Shown: positions 1-7,475, numbered from the stretch's first letter. The stretch is DNA of 64,000 bases from Paludibacter jiangxiensis (GCF_001618385.1 NZ_BDCR01000001.1:806001-870000); one strand, 5' to 3'. Made by a program: numbers and translations. Notes: generated by a model from the sequence alone, not told the origin.

Positions 1-810
1 GCACTTCCCTACCCCGCATTTCATACGGTTTTCGAGCGTGGTGTAGATATTTTCGGGTTTGAAACCGAGTTTTTCCAGCACCGGGAAGGTAAACTTAATC
101 ATCACCGGAGGACCGCACACAATCGCCACAGTGTTTTCGCTCGATGGATTCATCTTTTCAAGGACGGAAGGAACAAAACCAACCTCACCTTTCCAGTCGG
201 GTGTTTCGCCTCCGGGATCGACTGTCGTTACCAGTTTCACATCGGGACGTTCTTCCCACTCTTTCAGTTCGTGCTTGTACACCAGATCGGCCACCGATTT
301 GGCGCCGTAAAGGATGCTCACATCCTTAAAGTTTTCGCGGGTATCCAACGCATTCCAGATCACGCAACGCATGGGAGGAAGCGCGATACCACCGGCAATA
401 AAGAGCAGGTTCTTGCCCTTCCACTGGTCGATGGGAAAAGTGTTGCCAAACGGGCCACGGAATCCCATCGTGTCACCCTCTTCGAGCCTTGCCAGCGATG
501 AGGTAACCTTACCGGCTTCGCGAAAGGTACATTCGATATAGCCTTTGCGGGTAGGCGCCGAAGCGATACAAAAGGTGCTTTCACCATCGCCGAAAGCGGA
601 GTATTCACCGAATTGTCCGGCTCTGAACGAGAACTGTTCTGCTGCCTCCTCATCCTGAAATTTCAAACGGAAAGTCTTCACGCCGGGAGCCTCCTGCGTC
701 ACCTTCTCAACGGTCATCAGATAAGGCAAATACAGATTTGAGGATGTGGAGATTTGAGAATTTGAGGATGAAGAAATACCGTTCTCCTCAATATGTTGTA
801 AATTATCCAT
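1..810 (-). CDS. flxA: FlxA-type FAD/NAD(P)-binding oxidoreductase subunit (3' end cut off)
   Basis: NAD(H)-binding flavoprotein subunit of a FlxABCD-HdrABC complex, related to the gamma subunit of sulfhydrogenases; it passes electrons between NADH and the Fe-S subunits in the cytoplasm. The reading frame is open from an ATG at 810 to the window edge, 270 codons. A ferredoxin-reductase-like FAD domain (about residues 38-125, with FRAGQFGEYSAFGDGEST) is followed by a nucleotide-binding domain (GGIALPPMRC, CGPPVMIKF). The last visible residues, KCGVGKC, begin the cysteine cluster that normally binds [2Fe-2S] at the C-terminus. The N-terminal 25 or so residues are Ser-rich and are partly encoded by a dispersed repeat; the family-like part starts at YLPYLMTVEKV, so the native start may have been altered. 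It is the last gene of the hdr-flx operon and lies downstream of an inserted S23 gene. Confidence 0.85.
   Translation of the reverse strand, partial: MDNLQHIEENGISSSSNSQISTSSNLYLPYLMTVEKVTQEAPGVKTFRLKFQDEEAAEQFSFRAGQFGEYSAFGDGESTFCIASAPTRKGYIECTFREAGKVTSSLARLEEGDTMGFRGPFGNTFPIDQWKGKNLLFIAGGIALPPMRCVIWNALDTRENFKDVSILYGAKSVADLVYKHELKEWEERPDVKLVTTVDPGGETPDWKGEVGFVPSVLEKMNPSSENTVAIVCGPPVMIKFTFPVLEKLGFKPENIYTTLENRMKCGVGKC
735..773 (+). repeat. Dispersed repeat family A, copy 1 (inside flxA)
   Basis: AT-rich repeat built from ATTTGARRAT-like units. It is close to identical (about 32 of 37 positions) to the reverse complement of 1201-1239, so the two copies form an imperfect inverted pair around the S23 gene. 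This copy lies inside the flxA reading frame, where it encodes the Ser/Asn-rich stretch at residues 13-25. Confidence 0.7.
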
Positions 811-825
811 AAGCGTACGTCTTAA

Positions 826-1176
826 TCAGTTCTTTTTTGATGTGATGATGATTTTTGAAATCACATTGTGTATAGAATTCAATTTTTCTTTCAGAGCCGA
901 AGGATCCGGATAATTCTTTGATCTTTCACAAAGAATCAACCAATATTCTGTTTCGTCAGCCTCTTTTGCTGCTATCTTCAATTTGTGAATAAAATCTACC
1001 TTGCTCTCTGCATTTTGGGCTTCACGGACATTCGCTCCGATGGAAGTCCCTGATTTAAGCAATTGATTGGCAATAACAAATTTCCTGTTTTCTTCCAGCA
1101 ATTCGCAATATTCGATAATGGCCAAAGCAAATTCTACCGAAAGGTTGACGATCAAATTATCCTTGTCATTTTTCAT
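826..1176 (-). CDS. Four-helix bundle protein (S23 / 23S rRNA intervening-sequence type)
   Basis: A 116-residue protein of the small family first seen in intervening sequences of 23S rRNA genes and found singly in many Bacteroidota. Typical features are ALAIIEYCELL, the GTSIGANVREAQNAES segment, KLKIAAKEADETEYWL and the final helix with IHNVISKIIITS. Its biochemical role is unknown; family structures are pentameric helical bundles. The ATG at 1176 is preferred to an upstream in-frame TTG. It interrupts an otherwise metabolic operon between flxB and flxA, and copies of repeat family A lie on both sides in inverted orientation, which suggests that it came in as a small cassette. Whether it is translated from the flx transcript cannot be seen. 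Confidence 0.85.
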   Translation of the reverse strand: MKNDKDNLIVNLSVEFALAIIEYCELLEENRKFVIANQLLKSGTSIGANVREAQNAESKVDFIHKLKIAAKEADETEYWLILCERSKNYPDPSALKEKLNSIHNVISKIIITSKKN

Positions 1177-1200
1177 AATCAATAAAATCAAAGGCTGTTT

Positions 1201-1239
1201 CCATCTTCAAATTTTCACATCCCCAAATCCTCAAATCGA
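1201..1239 (-). repeat. Dispersed repeat family A, copy 2 (inverted partner of copy 1)
   Basis: Read on the minus strand this matches copy 1 at 735-773 with a handful of mismatches. It covers the flxB stop codon, so the last residues of FlxB (LSSI) come from or abut the repeat. It continues into GGAAACAG, an ending also seen in part in copy 3. Confidence 0.7.
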
Positions 1240-2229
1240 GGAAAGATGTTCCGATAAATTCATATCCACGGGGCAAGCGCGTGAACAACGGCCACAACCG
1301 GTACAGCCCCTTACGGAAAGACGATCGGGCATATACGAAAATTTGTGCAAAAGGCGTTGCCGCCAGCGTTGAGCCTGCGTCTGACGGGGATTATGTCCCG
1401 AGGTGTGCAGGGTAAACAGTGCGAATCCGCATGAATCCCAGCAACGGAGACGGTTCCCTTTGGTGCCGTGCGCATCTTCCTGAATGTCGAAGCAGGCGCA
1501 GGTAGGACAAACATAGGCACACGCTCCGCAGCCGATGCAGCGTTGCGATTGCGCTTTCCAGATCGGACTCTCGAATGCGGTCTGCAACTTCTCCTGAACG
1601 GTTTTAATATCGAATTTCTCCGGTAACTTCACCAGATATTCCTCCTTTACATCACCACGATCGGCTTCAAAAACGGCCTCATCGGCTTTCACCAAGGCTT
1701 CGCCCTTTTCGGTCAGGATCTCGGCCAGAAAACCGCCGTTAACCGGTGTAAACTGGATATCGCTCCCGGCGGTATTGCCCGGGCCGCCGTTAACGGAAGT
1801 ACAGAAACAGTACTCATCGGCTTTGGTGCAGGCCAGCGTCACCACCACGGTGCGTTGCAGGCGGGCATTGTAGAGTTCGTCTTTGTAATCCCAGTTAAAG
1901 ATCGCTCCCAGCGGATTGAATCCGGCAGCATCGCAGGGATGCAGGCCGAACACCACCGTTTCAGGATAGGCGTTCAGGTCGGCATTTTCGAGTTGAACCT
2001 TGCCCTTCTCTTTTTCGTACGAAAAGAGCACATCGGTACGTGGAAATGCTACCGACTTCGCCGACTGGGTGGTCTGAATATGGTCGAATACGATTTCGTC
2101 GGCCGAAGCCACACGCCCGAAATCAACCTTGGCACCCTTGTTCACCGGAGCGTAGAGATGTTTCCCGTCACTGACAATTTTCGTAAGCCAACGGTTAAGC
2201 GATGCCTGAGTAATGAAACGTTTTTCCAT
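1231..2229 (-). CDS. flxB: FlxB-type iron-sulfur subunit (sulfhydrogenase beta / AsrA-like)
   Basis: Cytoplasmic Fe-S electron-transfer subunit of the Flx module, related to sulfhydrogenase beta subunits and anaerobic sulfite reductase subunit A. The 332-residue protein has an N-terminal domain with conserved GLHPCDAAG and CTKADEYCFC, then two [4Fe-4S] motifs: CIGCGACAYVCPTCAC at about 231-246 with a following CWDSC, and CTGCGRCSRACPVDM near 309-323. It should relay electrons between the FlxA flavoprotein and FlxC/FlxD. The gene lies between flxC (171-bp gap filled mainly by an inverted repeat) and the inserted S23 gene. The C-terminal end runs into repeat family A, so the last few residues may be non-native. 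Confidence 0.85.
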   Translation of the reverse strand: MEKRFITQASLNRWLTKIVSDGKHLYAPVNKGAKVDFGRVASADEIVFDHIQTTQSAKSVAFPRTDVLFSYEKEKGKVQLENADLNAYPETVVFGLHPCDAAGFNPLGAIFNWDYKDELYNARLQRTVVVTLACTKADEYCFCTSVNGGPGNTAGSDIQFTPVNGGFLAEILTEKGEALVKADEAVFEADRGDVKEEYLVKLPEKFDIKTVQEKLQTAFESPIWKAQSQRCIGCGACAYVCPTCACFDIQEDAHGTKGNRLRCWDSCGFALFTLHTSGHNPRQTQAQRWRQRLLHKFSYMPDRLSVRGCTGCGRCSRACPVDMNLSEHLSSI

Positions 2230-2238
2230 ATTATCAAC

Positions 2239-2417
2239 AGCCCCCTAAATCCCCCTCAAGGGGGACTTAAAGAATCTGCATTTTAAATTGATTCTTGTTT
2301 TTTTATTTCCGTTCGAGTTCTTTTCTACAAAATCTTCTGTTCAGTAACTCCCTCCAATGACTAATTTTGCGCATTATCCCAGATTAAAAGTCCCCCTTGA
2401 GGGGGATTTAGGGGGCT
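2239..2417. repeat. Perfect 30-bp inverted repeat pair between flxC and flxB
   Basis: The 30 bases at 2239-2268 and 2388-2417 are exact reverse complements, separated by 119 bp with no credible gene. Each arm is itself a C-rich/G-rich near-palindrome with core CCCCCTCAAGGGGG. In the operon transcript the arms could each fold alone or pair together into one long stem. The sequence resembles C-rich intergenic repeats common in Bacteroidota; it is not a classical terminator because no T-tract follows. Confidence 0.85.
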
Positions 2418-2424
2418 GGAGCTG

Positions 2425-3225
2425 CTACCGTATAAAGTTTTCCTTATCCTCCGGTTTGAAGGTTGAGAGCGCATTGTCGCCCGACACGGCCTGATTGACA
2501 TCCAGCGCGAAATTATCGGTTACCTCCTGCACAATCTGGTGACTGAGCAGATGTATCGGCAAGCCCAGCGGACAAGCGGCTCCGCAAGCTCCACAGTCGG
2601 CACAACGACCGGTCATGTGCATGGCGCGGTTGATGTGCCATTCGATATTAGCCAGCGTACTTGCCCACGGCTGAATCCATTGCGGACGGTTCTCTTCAAC
2701 GATGCATTTGGTGCAGTAGCACATCGGACAAGCCGCCCGACAGGCGTAGCACTTGAAACATTTCGAAAGTTCGGCCGACCAGAATTCCCAACGCTCTTCA
2801 CGACTCATGGCATTGAGTTTTTCGATCAACGCTTTATCGTCTTCGCGGGCAGGAACAGGTGCGGTTTGCAGGTAAGCCGTAATGTCGTCGGTGGTCGCAA
2901 ACTGAATCACCTCCCTTTCTGCGGAAACAGTGAGGACAACCAGTTTGTCGAGTTGAATCTGGTGTTCGGTCAACAAACGCAGGATGCTACGCAGGGCAAA
3001 ATAGGATGCTGTGATGGCAATCTTCTGTCCGCCGATCAGCTCTTTGTGTGTCAGGTAAACGGCCAGATTGCCGGTGCAACGGTCGTCGTATATCAGTTTG
3101 GCGGTATCGTCGGCCGAAGAGATAAAGCAGGGGCGCGGATGACGGGTGCCTTCTTCGTAACCGATCACCATCTGAACCTCGCCCGATTGCAGCAACTCAG
3201 CAGCCTTTTTTCTCAGTTCTTCCAT
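2425..3225 (-). CDS. flxC: FlxC-type iron-sulfur subunit
   Basis: Fe-S subunit of the Flx module, 266 residues. The N-terminal half has no metal motif but resembles the domain found in hydrogenase/F420-type beta subunits (TRHPRPCF, CTGNLAVYLT). The C-terminal half holds two cysteine clusters, CFKCYACRAACPMCYCTKC at 156-174 and CADCGACGAACP at 208-219, enough for two [4Fe-4S] centres. The probable role is to relay electrons inside the NADH-linked half of the complex. The gene follows flxD by 54 bp. No enzymatic activity can be read from the sequence; the assignment rests on the conserved hdrCBA-flxDCBA order and on the motifs. Confidence 0.85.
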   Translation of the reverse strand: MEELRKKAAELLQSGEVQMVIGYEEGTRHPRPCFISSADDTAKLIYDDRCTGNLAVYLTHKELIGGQKIAITASYFALRSILRLLTEHQIQLDKLVVLTVSAEREVIQFATTDDITAYLQTAPVPAREDDKALIEKLNAMSREERWEFWSAELSKCFKCYACRAACPMCYCTKCIVEENRPQWIQPWASTLANIEWHINRAMHMTGRCADCGACGAACPLGLPIHLLSHQIVQEVTDNFALDVNQAVSGDNALSTFKPEDKENFIR

Positions 3226-3279
3226 TGAAAATTTCTTTATTTCAGATTAACTTGTTCACGCGTCAACTTGTAGACTCGT

Positions 3280-3759
3280 TTACTTTATTATCATCGCCTC
3301 CTGACCGTCAATAATACTCTGATCCTGTTGTGCCAGATAGTCGGCTGCCTTGCGGTATTGCGTGTAAGGTCCCAGTTCGCGAACAGCGGTCACGGTACCA
3401 TTTACCACGTCGGCCCATTTGGCTCCTTCGGCTGCCGACACCCACGAAAACTGAATGCGGTTTACGTCGATGCCCATAAAGTTGAGCAACCCGCGGAAAA
3501 TCACCCAGCGGCGACGCGCGTGAAAATTACCCGAGGTGTAGTGGCAATCGTTGGGATGGCACCCCGACACGATAATGCCGTCGGCACCTTCGGCAAAGGC
3601 TTTGAGCAGCAGCATGAAGTCGATGCGGCCGGTACACGGGAAACGTACAATCTTCACGTTGGAAGCGTATTTGATACGGCTCGTCCCCGTCAGGTCGGCA
3701 CCCGCGTAGGTACACCAGTTGCAGACAAACGCAACGATCTTCGGTTCAAATTCTGACAT
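3280..3759 (-). CDS. flxD: FlxD / MvhD-type [2Fe-2S] linker subunit
   Basis: Small 159-residue protein of the MvhD family (methyl-viologen-reducing hydrogenase delta subunit). In methanogens it links the electron-donating module to HdrA; here it should connect FlxABC with HdrABC. The conserved cysteines C13, C16, C42, C67 and C72 (CNWC, FPCTGR, GCHPNDC) fit the [2Fe-2S] site. No hydrogenase catalytic subunit is in the window, which supports an NADH-linked Flx role over a hydrogenase role. It lies 116 bp downstream of hdrA, and that gap holds a 26-bp perfect inverted repeat. Confidence 0.9.
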   Translation of the reverse strand: MSEFEPKIVAFVCNWCTYAGADLTGTSRIKYASNVKIVRFPCTGRIDFMLLLKAFAEGADGIIVSGCHPNDCHYTSGNFHARRRWVIFRGLLNFMGIDVNRIQFSWVSAAEGAKWADVVNGTVTAVRELGPYTQYRKAADYLAQQDQSIIDGQEAMIIK

Positions 3760-3793
3760 GGTTTTATTTACGATTTATTCATTTACAATTCTT

Positions 3794-3865
3794 CGGGACA
3801 AGCGACTTCCAAGTCGCTTGAAAAATATGACCTCGAATAAAGCGACTTGGAAGTCGCTTGTCCCG
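3794..3865. repeat. Nested palindromic repeat (REP-like) between hdrA and flxD
   Basis: Perfect 26-bp inverted repeat, arms 3794-3819 and 3840-3865, with a 20-nt loop. Each arm contains its own palindrome (AAGCGACTT-CC-AAGTCGCTT), so the element can fold as one long stem or two short ones. It lies just after the hdrA stop codon within the operon. No long T-run follows on the minus strand, so it looks more like an mRNA-stabilising or REP-type element than a terminator. Confidence 0.85.
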
Positions 3866-3875
3866 TCACATCATT

Positions 3876-5876
3876 TTACTCATTCAGCAGCGCCATTACC
3901 TCGGCAAACATCTGTTCGTTCGAAAAGCCCTGCATATCGATGGCTTTCGAGCGGCAGAAGGCCACGCACGTACCGCATCCCTGACATAATCCCGGGTTGA
4001 CTTTCGCCACAGTTTTGATTACGCTGCCGTCGCGCCCTTTGATCTCTTCGCGTTCGATGGCGTTGTAAGGACAAGCCGTCTGGCACATAAAGCACCCCAC
4101 GCAGGTAGAGAATACCGGAGGAGCCGAACGGTTCACCACGGCAATCAATGGTTCGCGGGTCAATTCGTTGTTCGAGAAGAGACCGATCACCTTGGCAGCG
4201 GCGCCCGAGGCCATTCCCACCGTTTCGGGAATATCTTTCGGAGCCTGACAGGCACCGCACAGGAAAATACCTGCCGTGTTGGTTTCTACCGGTTTCAGTT
4301 TCGGATGCGCTTCGGCAAAGAACTTGTAAGCGTCGTACGACACATGCATCTTCTGCGCCAGCTCTTCCGCTCCGGGGTTGGAAACACCTGCCGTGGCAAG
4401 TACCACCATATCGGCTTCAATCTCCACCGGTTTGCTCCCGAGCAGTGTATCGGCACCTTTCACGATGTATTTACCGTCCTTTTCGTAGATACGGGCCACC
4501 CGTCCACGGATATAGTTCACACCGTCGTCTTCGATGGCACGGCGCACAAATTCTTCATAGTTTTTGCCGCCTGCACGGATGTCCATGTAAAAGACATACG
4601 ATTCGCCATCATGCACCTTGTGCTGGTAAAGCATGGCATGTTTGGCGGTGTACATACAGCATATTTTCGAGCAATAAGGAATGCCTTTGGCCGGATCGCG
4701 GGAGCCTGAACAGGCAATGAATACGATCTTCTTGGGCACTTTGCCATCCGACGGACGGCGGATTTCACCCAGTGTCGGCCCTGATGCCGAAGCCAGACGT
4801 TCGAACTGCAATCCGGTAAGTACGTCAGCATATTTGCCGTAACCATATTCGGGGAAGAAGTCGGTTTTCAGCACGTTGAACCCGGTGGCAATCACCACGG
4901 CTCCGATGTCTTCGGTAATAAACTGATCGGGAAGGTCGTATTGAATAGCGCCTGTGGGACATACTTTTTCGCACACCTTGCATTTGCCTTTTTGGTAGTA
5001 AGTACAATTAGCCCGGTCGATCACCGGTTTGTTGGGCACAGCCTGCGGAAACGGGGTGTAGATAGCAGTACGCATACCCAATCCTTCGTTGAATTCGCTG
5101 GGAATTTTCTTGCTCGGACATTTGGTGGTGCACAATCCGCAGCCGGTACAGAGCTTATAATCCACACTTTTTGCCTTCAGGCGGATAGTTGCTTTGAAGT
5201 TGCCGATAAAACCATCGAGATGTTCCAGTTCGGCGTAAGTGTATAGAGTAATATTCGGGTGTTGCGCCACCTCCACCATACGGGGAGTAAGGATACATTG
5301 CGAACAGTCGAGTGTAGGGAAAGTTTCGGAGAGTTGCGACATGTGACCGCCGATGGAGGGTTCTTTTTCCACCATGATGACCTGTTGTCCGGCATTGGCA
5401 ATGTCGAGTGCTGCCTGAATACCTGCAATACCGCCCCCAATGACCAGCGCCTTTTTGGTAATGGGCACCTTGATGGCGTTCAACGGTTTGTTCTTCTTCA
5501 CCTTCTCAACCAGCATTTTGACCAGGTCGATCGCCTTTTCAGTGGTCTGCTCGTTTTTCTCGTGCACCCAGGAACAATGTTCGCGCAGGTTCGACATTTC
5601 GCAGAGATAGGGATTCAGTCCGGCTTCAGCACACGCTTTACGGAACGTCGGTTCGTGCATGCGCGGCGAGCAAGCGCCTACCACAACACCGGTCAACCCT
5701 TTTTCTTTGATGGCGTTTTTGATGAGTGTTTGCCCCGGATCGGAACACATGTATTTGTAGTCGGTGGCAAATTCCACCCCGTCCATTTTTCCGGCTTCGG
5801 CGGCTACCTTTTCACAATCGACAGTAGCGCTGATGTTCTCTCCGCAATGGCAAATAAAAACTCCTATTTTCGACAT
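3876..5876 (-). CDS. hdrA: HdrA-type flavin-bifurcating subunit of heterodisulfide reductase-like complex
   Basis: FAD-containing central subunit, 666 residues. Family knowledge places flavin-based electron bifurcation here, splitting electrons between ferredoxin and a disulfide substrate. Visible features are the N-terminal GVFICHCGENI cysteine pair, the Rossmann motif VIGGGIAGIQAALD, CTGCGLCTTKCPS, CTYYQKGKCKVCEKVCP, a CSGSRD...CSKICCMYTAKHA segment, and C-terminal ferredoxin motifs CVGCFMCQTACP and CQGCGTCVAFC. The start at 5876 (MSKIGVFI) is chosen; an upstream in-frame extension would be translated from repeat family A. Downstream are flxD and the NADH module; upstream are hdrB and hdrC. 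The natural disulfide substrate is unknown here because no dsrC is visible in the window. Confidence 0.93.
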   Translation of the reverse strand: MSKIGVFICHCGENISATVDCEKVAAEAGKMDGVEFATDYKYMCSDPGQTLIKNAIKEKGLTGVVVGACSPRMHEPTFRKACAEAGLNPYLCEMSNLREHCSWVHEKNEQTTEKAIDLVKMLVEKVKKNKPLNAIKVPITKKALVIGGGIAGIQAALDIANAGQQVIMVEKEPSIGGHMSQLSETFPTLDCSQCILTPRMVEVAQHPNITLYTYAELEHLDGFIGNFKATIRLKAKSVDYKLCTGCGLCTTKCPSKKIPSEFNEGLGMRTAIYTPFPQAVPNKPVIDRANCTYYQKGKCKVCEKVCPTGAIQYDLPDQFITEDIGAVVIATGFNVLKTDFFPEYGYGKYADVLTGLQFERLASASGPTLGEIRRPSDGKVPKKIVFIACSGSRDPAKGIPYCSKICCMYTAKHAMLYQHKVHDGESYVFYMDIRAGGKNYEEFVRRAIEDDGVNYIRGRVARIYEKDGKYIVKGADTLLGSKPVEIEADMVVLATAGVSNPGAEELAQKMHVSYDAYKFFAEAHPKLKPVETNTAGIFLCGACQAPKDIPETVGMASGAAAKVIGLFSNNELTREPLIAVVNRSAPPVFSTCVGCFMCQTACPYNAIEREEIKGRDGSVIKTVAKVNPGLCQGCGTCVAFCRSKAIDMQGFSNEQMFAEVMALLNE

Positions 5877-5881
5877 GGTGC

Positions 5882-5923
5882 TAATTTGAAAATTTGGGAA
5901 TTTGAAAATTTGAAAATGAAACA
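5882..5923 (+). repeat. Dispersed repeat family A, copy 3
   Basis: Repeated AATTTGAAAATTTGGGAAT-like units just upstream of the hdrA start, ending in GAAAATGAAACAG. It clearly belongs to the same family as 735-773, 1201-1239 and 56648-56688. On the minus strand it lies within the hdrB-hdrA spacer. Confidence 0.65.
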
Positions 5924-5975
5924 GCAATCGGGTTCCACTCAATTTTCGCAATCTCAGATAAATATTTTTTCAACA

Positions 5976-6042
5976 TGAAGACGCTAAGGCACAAAGATAA
6001 TTGTCAATACAAAAATAATTTGTGTCTCCGTGTCTTTGTGTT
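5976..6042 (-). repeat. Dispersed intergenic repeat (ACACAAAG / CTTTGTG type)
   Basis: Short repeat-like spacer between hdrB and hdrA: AAGGCACAAAG at the left and GTGTCTTTGTG at the right form an imperfect inverted pair around about 35 nt. The wording is that of a repeat common in intergenic DNA of Bacteroidota (recollection, not searched). It abuts the hdrB stop codon. Confidence 0.5.
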
Positions 6043-6891
6043 TTAACCGATTTTCACCGGAACAAAATGTTTCTGTAAACCAACCTCTTTCGGGCTCAGG
6101 CCCACGGCAAGACCGATGGCTTGTGTAATGTAAATGACCGATATATTGATTTTCTGTTTCAGGTATTCGTTGATTTGCGGACGACGCATATCGAGATTCG
6201 ACTGGCACATGGGACAGGCTACAATGATGGCCTCGGCACCACGATCGGCGGCATCTTTCACGATGTTGCCTGATAATTTGGCTACCACGTCGGTGCGCGA
6301 TACGGAAAATCCGGCTCCGCAACATTCGGTTTTGAAACCCCATTCGATGGGTTCGGCACCCGAACGTTTCATCAGGATATCCATCGATTGCGGATCTTCC
6401 AGTCGGTCGAATTTTAGGATGTTGTGAGGGCGAACCAACAGGCAACCGTAGTAGCAGGCCACCTTGTGACCGAACGGTGTAGTAACTTTCTGCTCCAGAC
6501 GGTCGGCCACATATTTGTCAATCAACTGCATCACATTCAATATTTGCAGGTTGCCACTGATCGGCATCTCGATTATGTCGCTGACACGCTGTTTGAGCGC
6601 TTCGTCTTTATTCAGTTCGTGCTGAGTCACCGTCAGACGGTTGTAGCAGGCGGCACAAGGCACCACAACTTCCTCGAATCCCTGTTTTTCGGCCAATGCC
6701 AAAATGCGGGTCGAGAGGGAGAGCGCCAGCTCCTTGTTCATATTGTGAGCAGCCGTGGCTCCGCAACAGTTCCAGTCGTTGATCTCTTCCAACTCAATGT
6801 CGAAAGCTTTTGCCACGGCCAGTACCGATTGCGCATATTCCGATGAAGAGCCCTTCAACGAACAGCCAGGATAAAATCCTAATTTCTTCAT
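6043..6891 (-). CDS. hdrB: HdrB-type subunit with two CCG domains
   Basis: Catalytic disulfide-reducing subunit of the heterodisulfide reductase-like complex, 282 residues. It has two cysteine-rich CCG domains: GFYPGCSLKG, WNCCGATAAH and VVPCAACYNR in the first, ACYYGCLLVRP, TECCGAGFS and ACPMCQSN in the second. In methanogen HdrB such motifs hold the non-cubane [4Fe-4S] clusters that cleave the CoM-S-S-CoB bond. Both sets of cysteines look complete, so catalytic competence is plausible. It lies between hdrC (41-bp gap) and hdrA. A bacterial substrate such as a DsrC-like protein disulfide is inference only. Confidence 0.93.
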   Translation of the reverse strand: MKKLGFYPGCSLKGSSSEYAQSVLAVAKAFDIELEEINDWNCCGATAAHNMNKELALSLSTRILALAEKQGFEEVVVPCAACYNRLTVTQHELNKDEALKQRVSDIIEMPISGNLQILNVMQLIDKYVADRLEQKVTTPFGHKVACYYGCLLVRPHNILKFDRLEDPQSMDILMKRSGAEPIEWGFKTECCGAGFSVSRTDVVAKLSGNIVKDAADRGAEAIIVACPMCQSNLDMRRPQINEYLKQKINISVIYITQAIGLAVGLSPKEVGLQKHFVPVKIG

Positions 6892-6904
6892 AGCGTTATT
6901 TTTT

Positions 6905-6933
6905 ACCGCAGTAATCTCAGCGATCTTTGCGGT
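6905..6933. repeat. Short inverted repeat in hdrC-hdrB spacer
   Basis: ACCGCA at 6905-6910 pairs with TGCGGT at 6928-6933 around GTAATCTCAGCGATCTT. The element fills most of the gap between hdrC and hdrB and resembles a dispersed Bacteroidota repeat (inference). The right arm touches the hdrC stop codon. Confidence 0.5.
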
Positions 6934-7475
6934 TAAATCTTGGTTTTCGAGAAAATTCCTTTGATATTTCGGGTTCCTTTAATCATCTCGGGTACCAACG
7001 GCAATTTACCTTTGGCATACATTTTCGGAGCCAGCTTCACATCCTGAGTCAGATGGAAAGTGCGCGTCTTGTAACCGGCTATCAGGCCGATTTCGTACAG
7101 ACGTCCGGTATATTTGATGGAATCGAGGAAGGCGCGGTGGAAAGCGACGATGTCGCGCGATTGGTGATTGATTTTGTGTTCGCCGGCCGATTTTTCGCGG
7201 AGATAATCCATGATCTGAGGAATGTCGATGGACATCGGACAACGTTCGATACAGTTCTGGCACGATACGCAAAGCCATATCGTTTTCGAATTCAACAGTT
7301 GCTGAAACAGCTCTTCGTCTCTGGTTTGCAACATGTGCATTACCATACTGGGAGGAAAATCCATTTCGTCGGCTAGCTGACAACCGGCACTACATTTACC
7401 GCATTGGTAACAGCGATTTACATTCACACCGGTATGTTGCTGCAATTCCAGTATTGATTTTTGGTTGGCTATCAT
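6933..7475 (-). CDS. hdrC: HdrC-type 4Fe-4S ferredoxin subunit
   Basis: Electron-relay subunit that links HdrA to HdrB, 180 residues from the ATG at 7475. It has two [4Fe-4S] motifs, CYQCGKCSAGC near the N-terminus and CVSCQNCIERCPMSIDIPQ about 40 residues later, in a helical scaffold typical of HdrC. Thirteen more in-frame residues exist upstream (to 7514), but the family starts close to the first cysteine motif, so 7475 is preferred. It is the first gene of the hdrCBA-flxDCBA operon; a promoter should lie in the 363-bp gap upstream. Confidence 0.9.
   Translation of the reverse strand: MIANQKSILELQQHTGVNVNRCYQCGKCSAGCQLADEMDFPPSMVMHMLQTRDEELFQQLLNSKTIWLCVSCQNCIERCPMSIDIPQIMDYLREKSAGEHKINHQSRDIVAFHRAFLDSIKYTGRLYEIGLIAGYKTRTFHLTQDVKLAPKMYAKGKLPLVPEMIKGTRNIKGIFSKTKI

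Noticed and set aside
360-653. 97-codon minus-strand ORF
   Set aside because: Shadow frame of flxA; Arg/Ser-rich composition and no family resemblance.
3794-3865. Rho-independent terminator within the hdr-flx operon
   Set aside because: No T-run follows the stem on the transcribed strand, and flxD-flxA downstream need transcription.
5877-5951. 25-residue N-terminal extension of HdrA
   Set aside because: Encoded by the family A repeat; the HdrA family begins at MSKIGVFICHCG.
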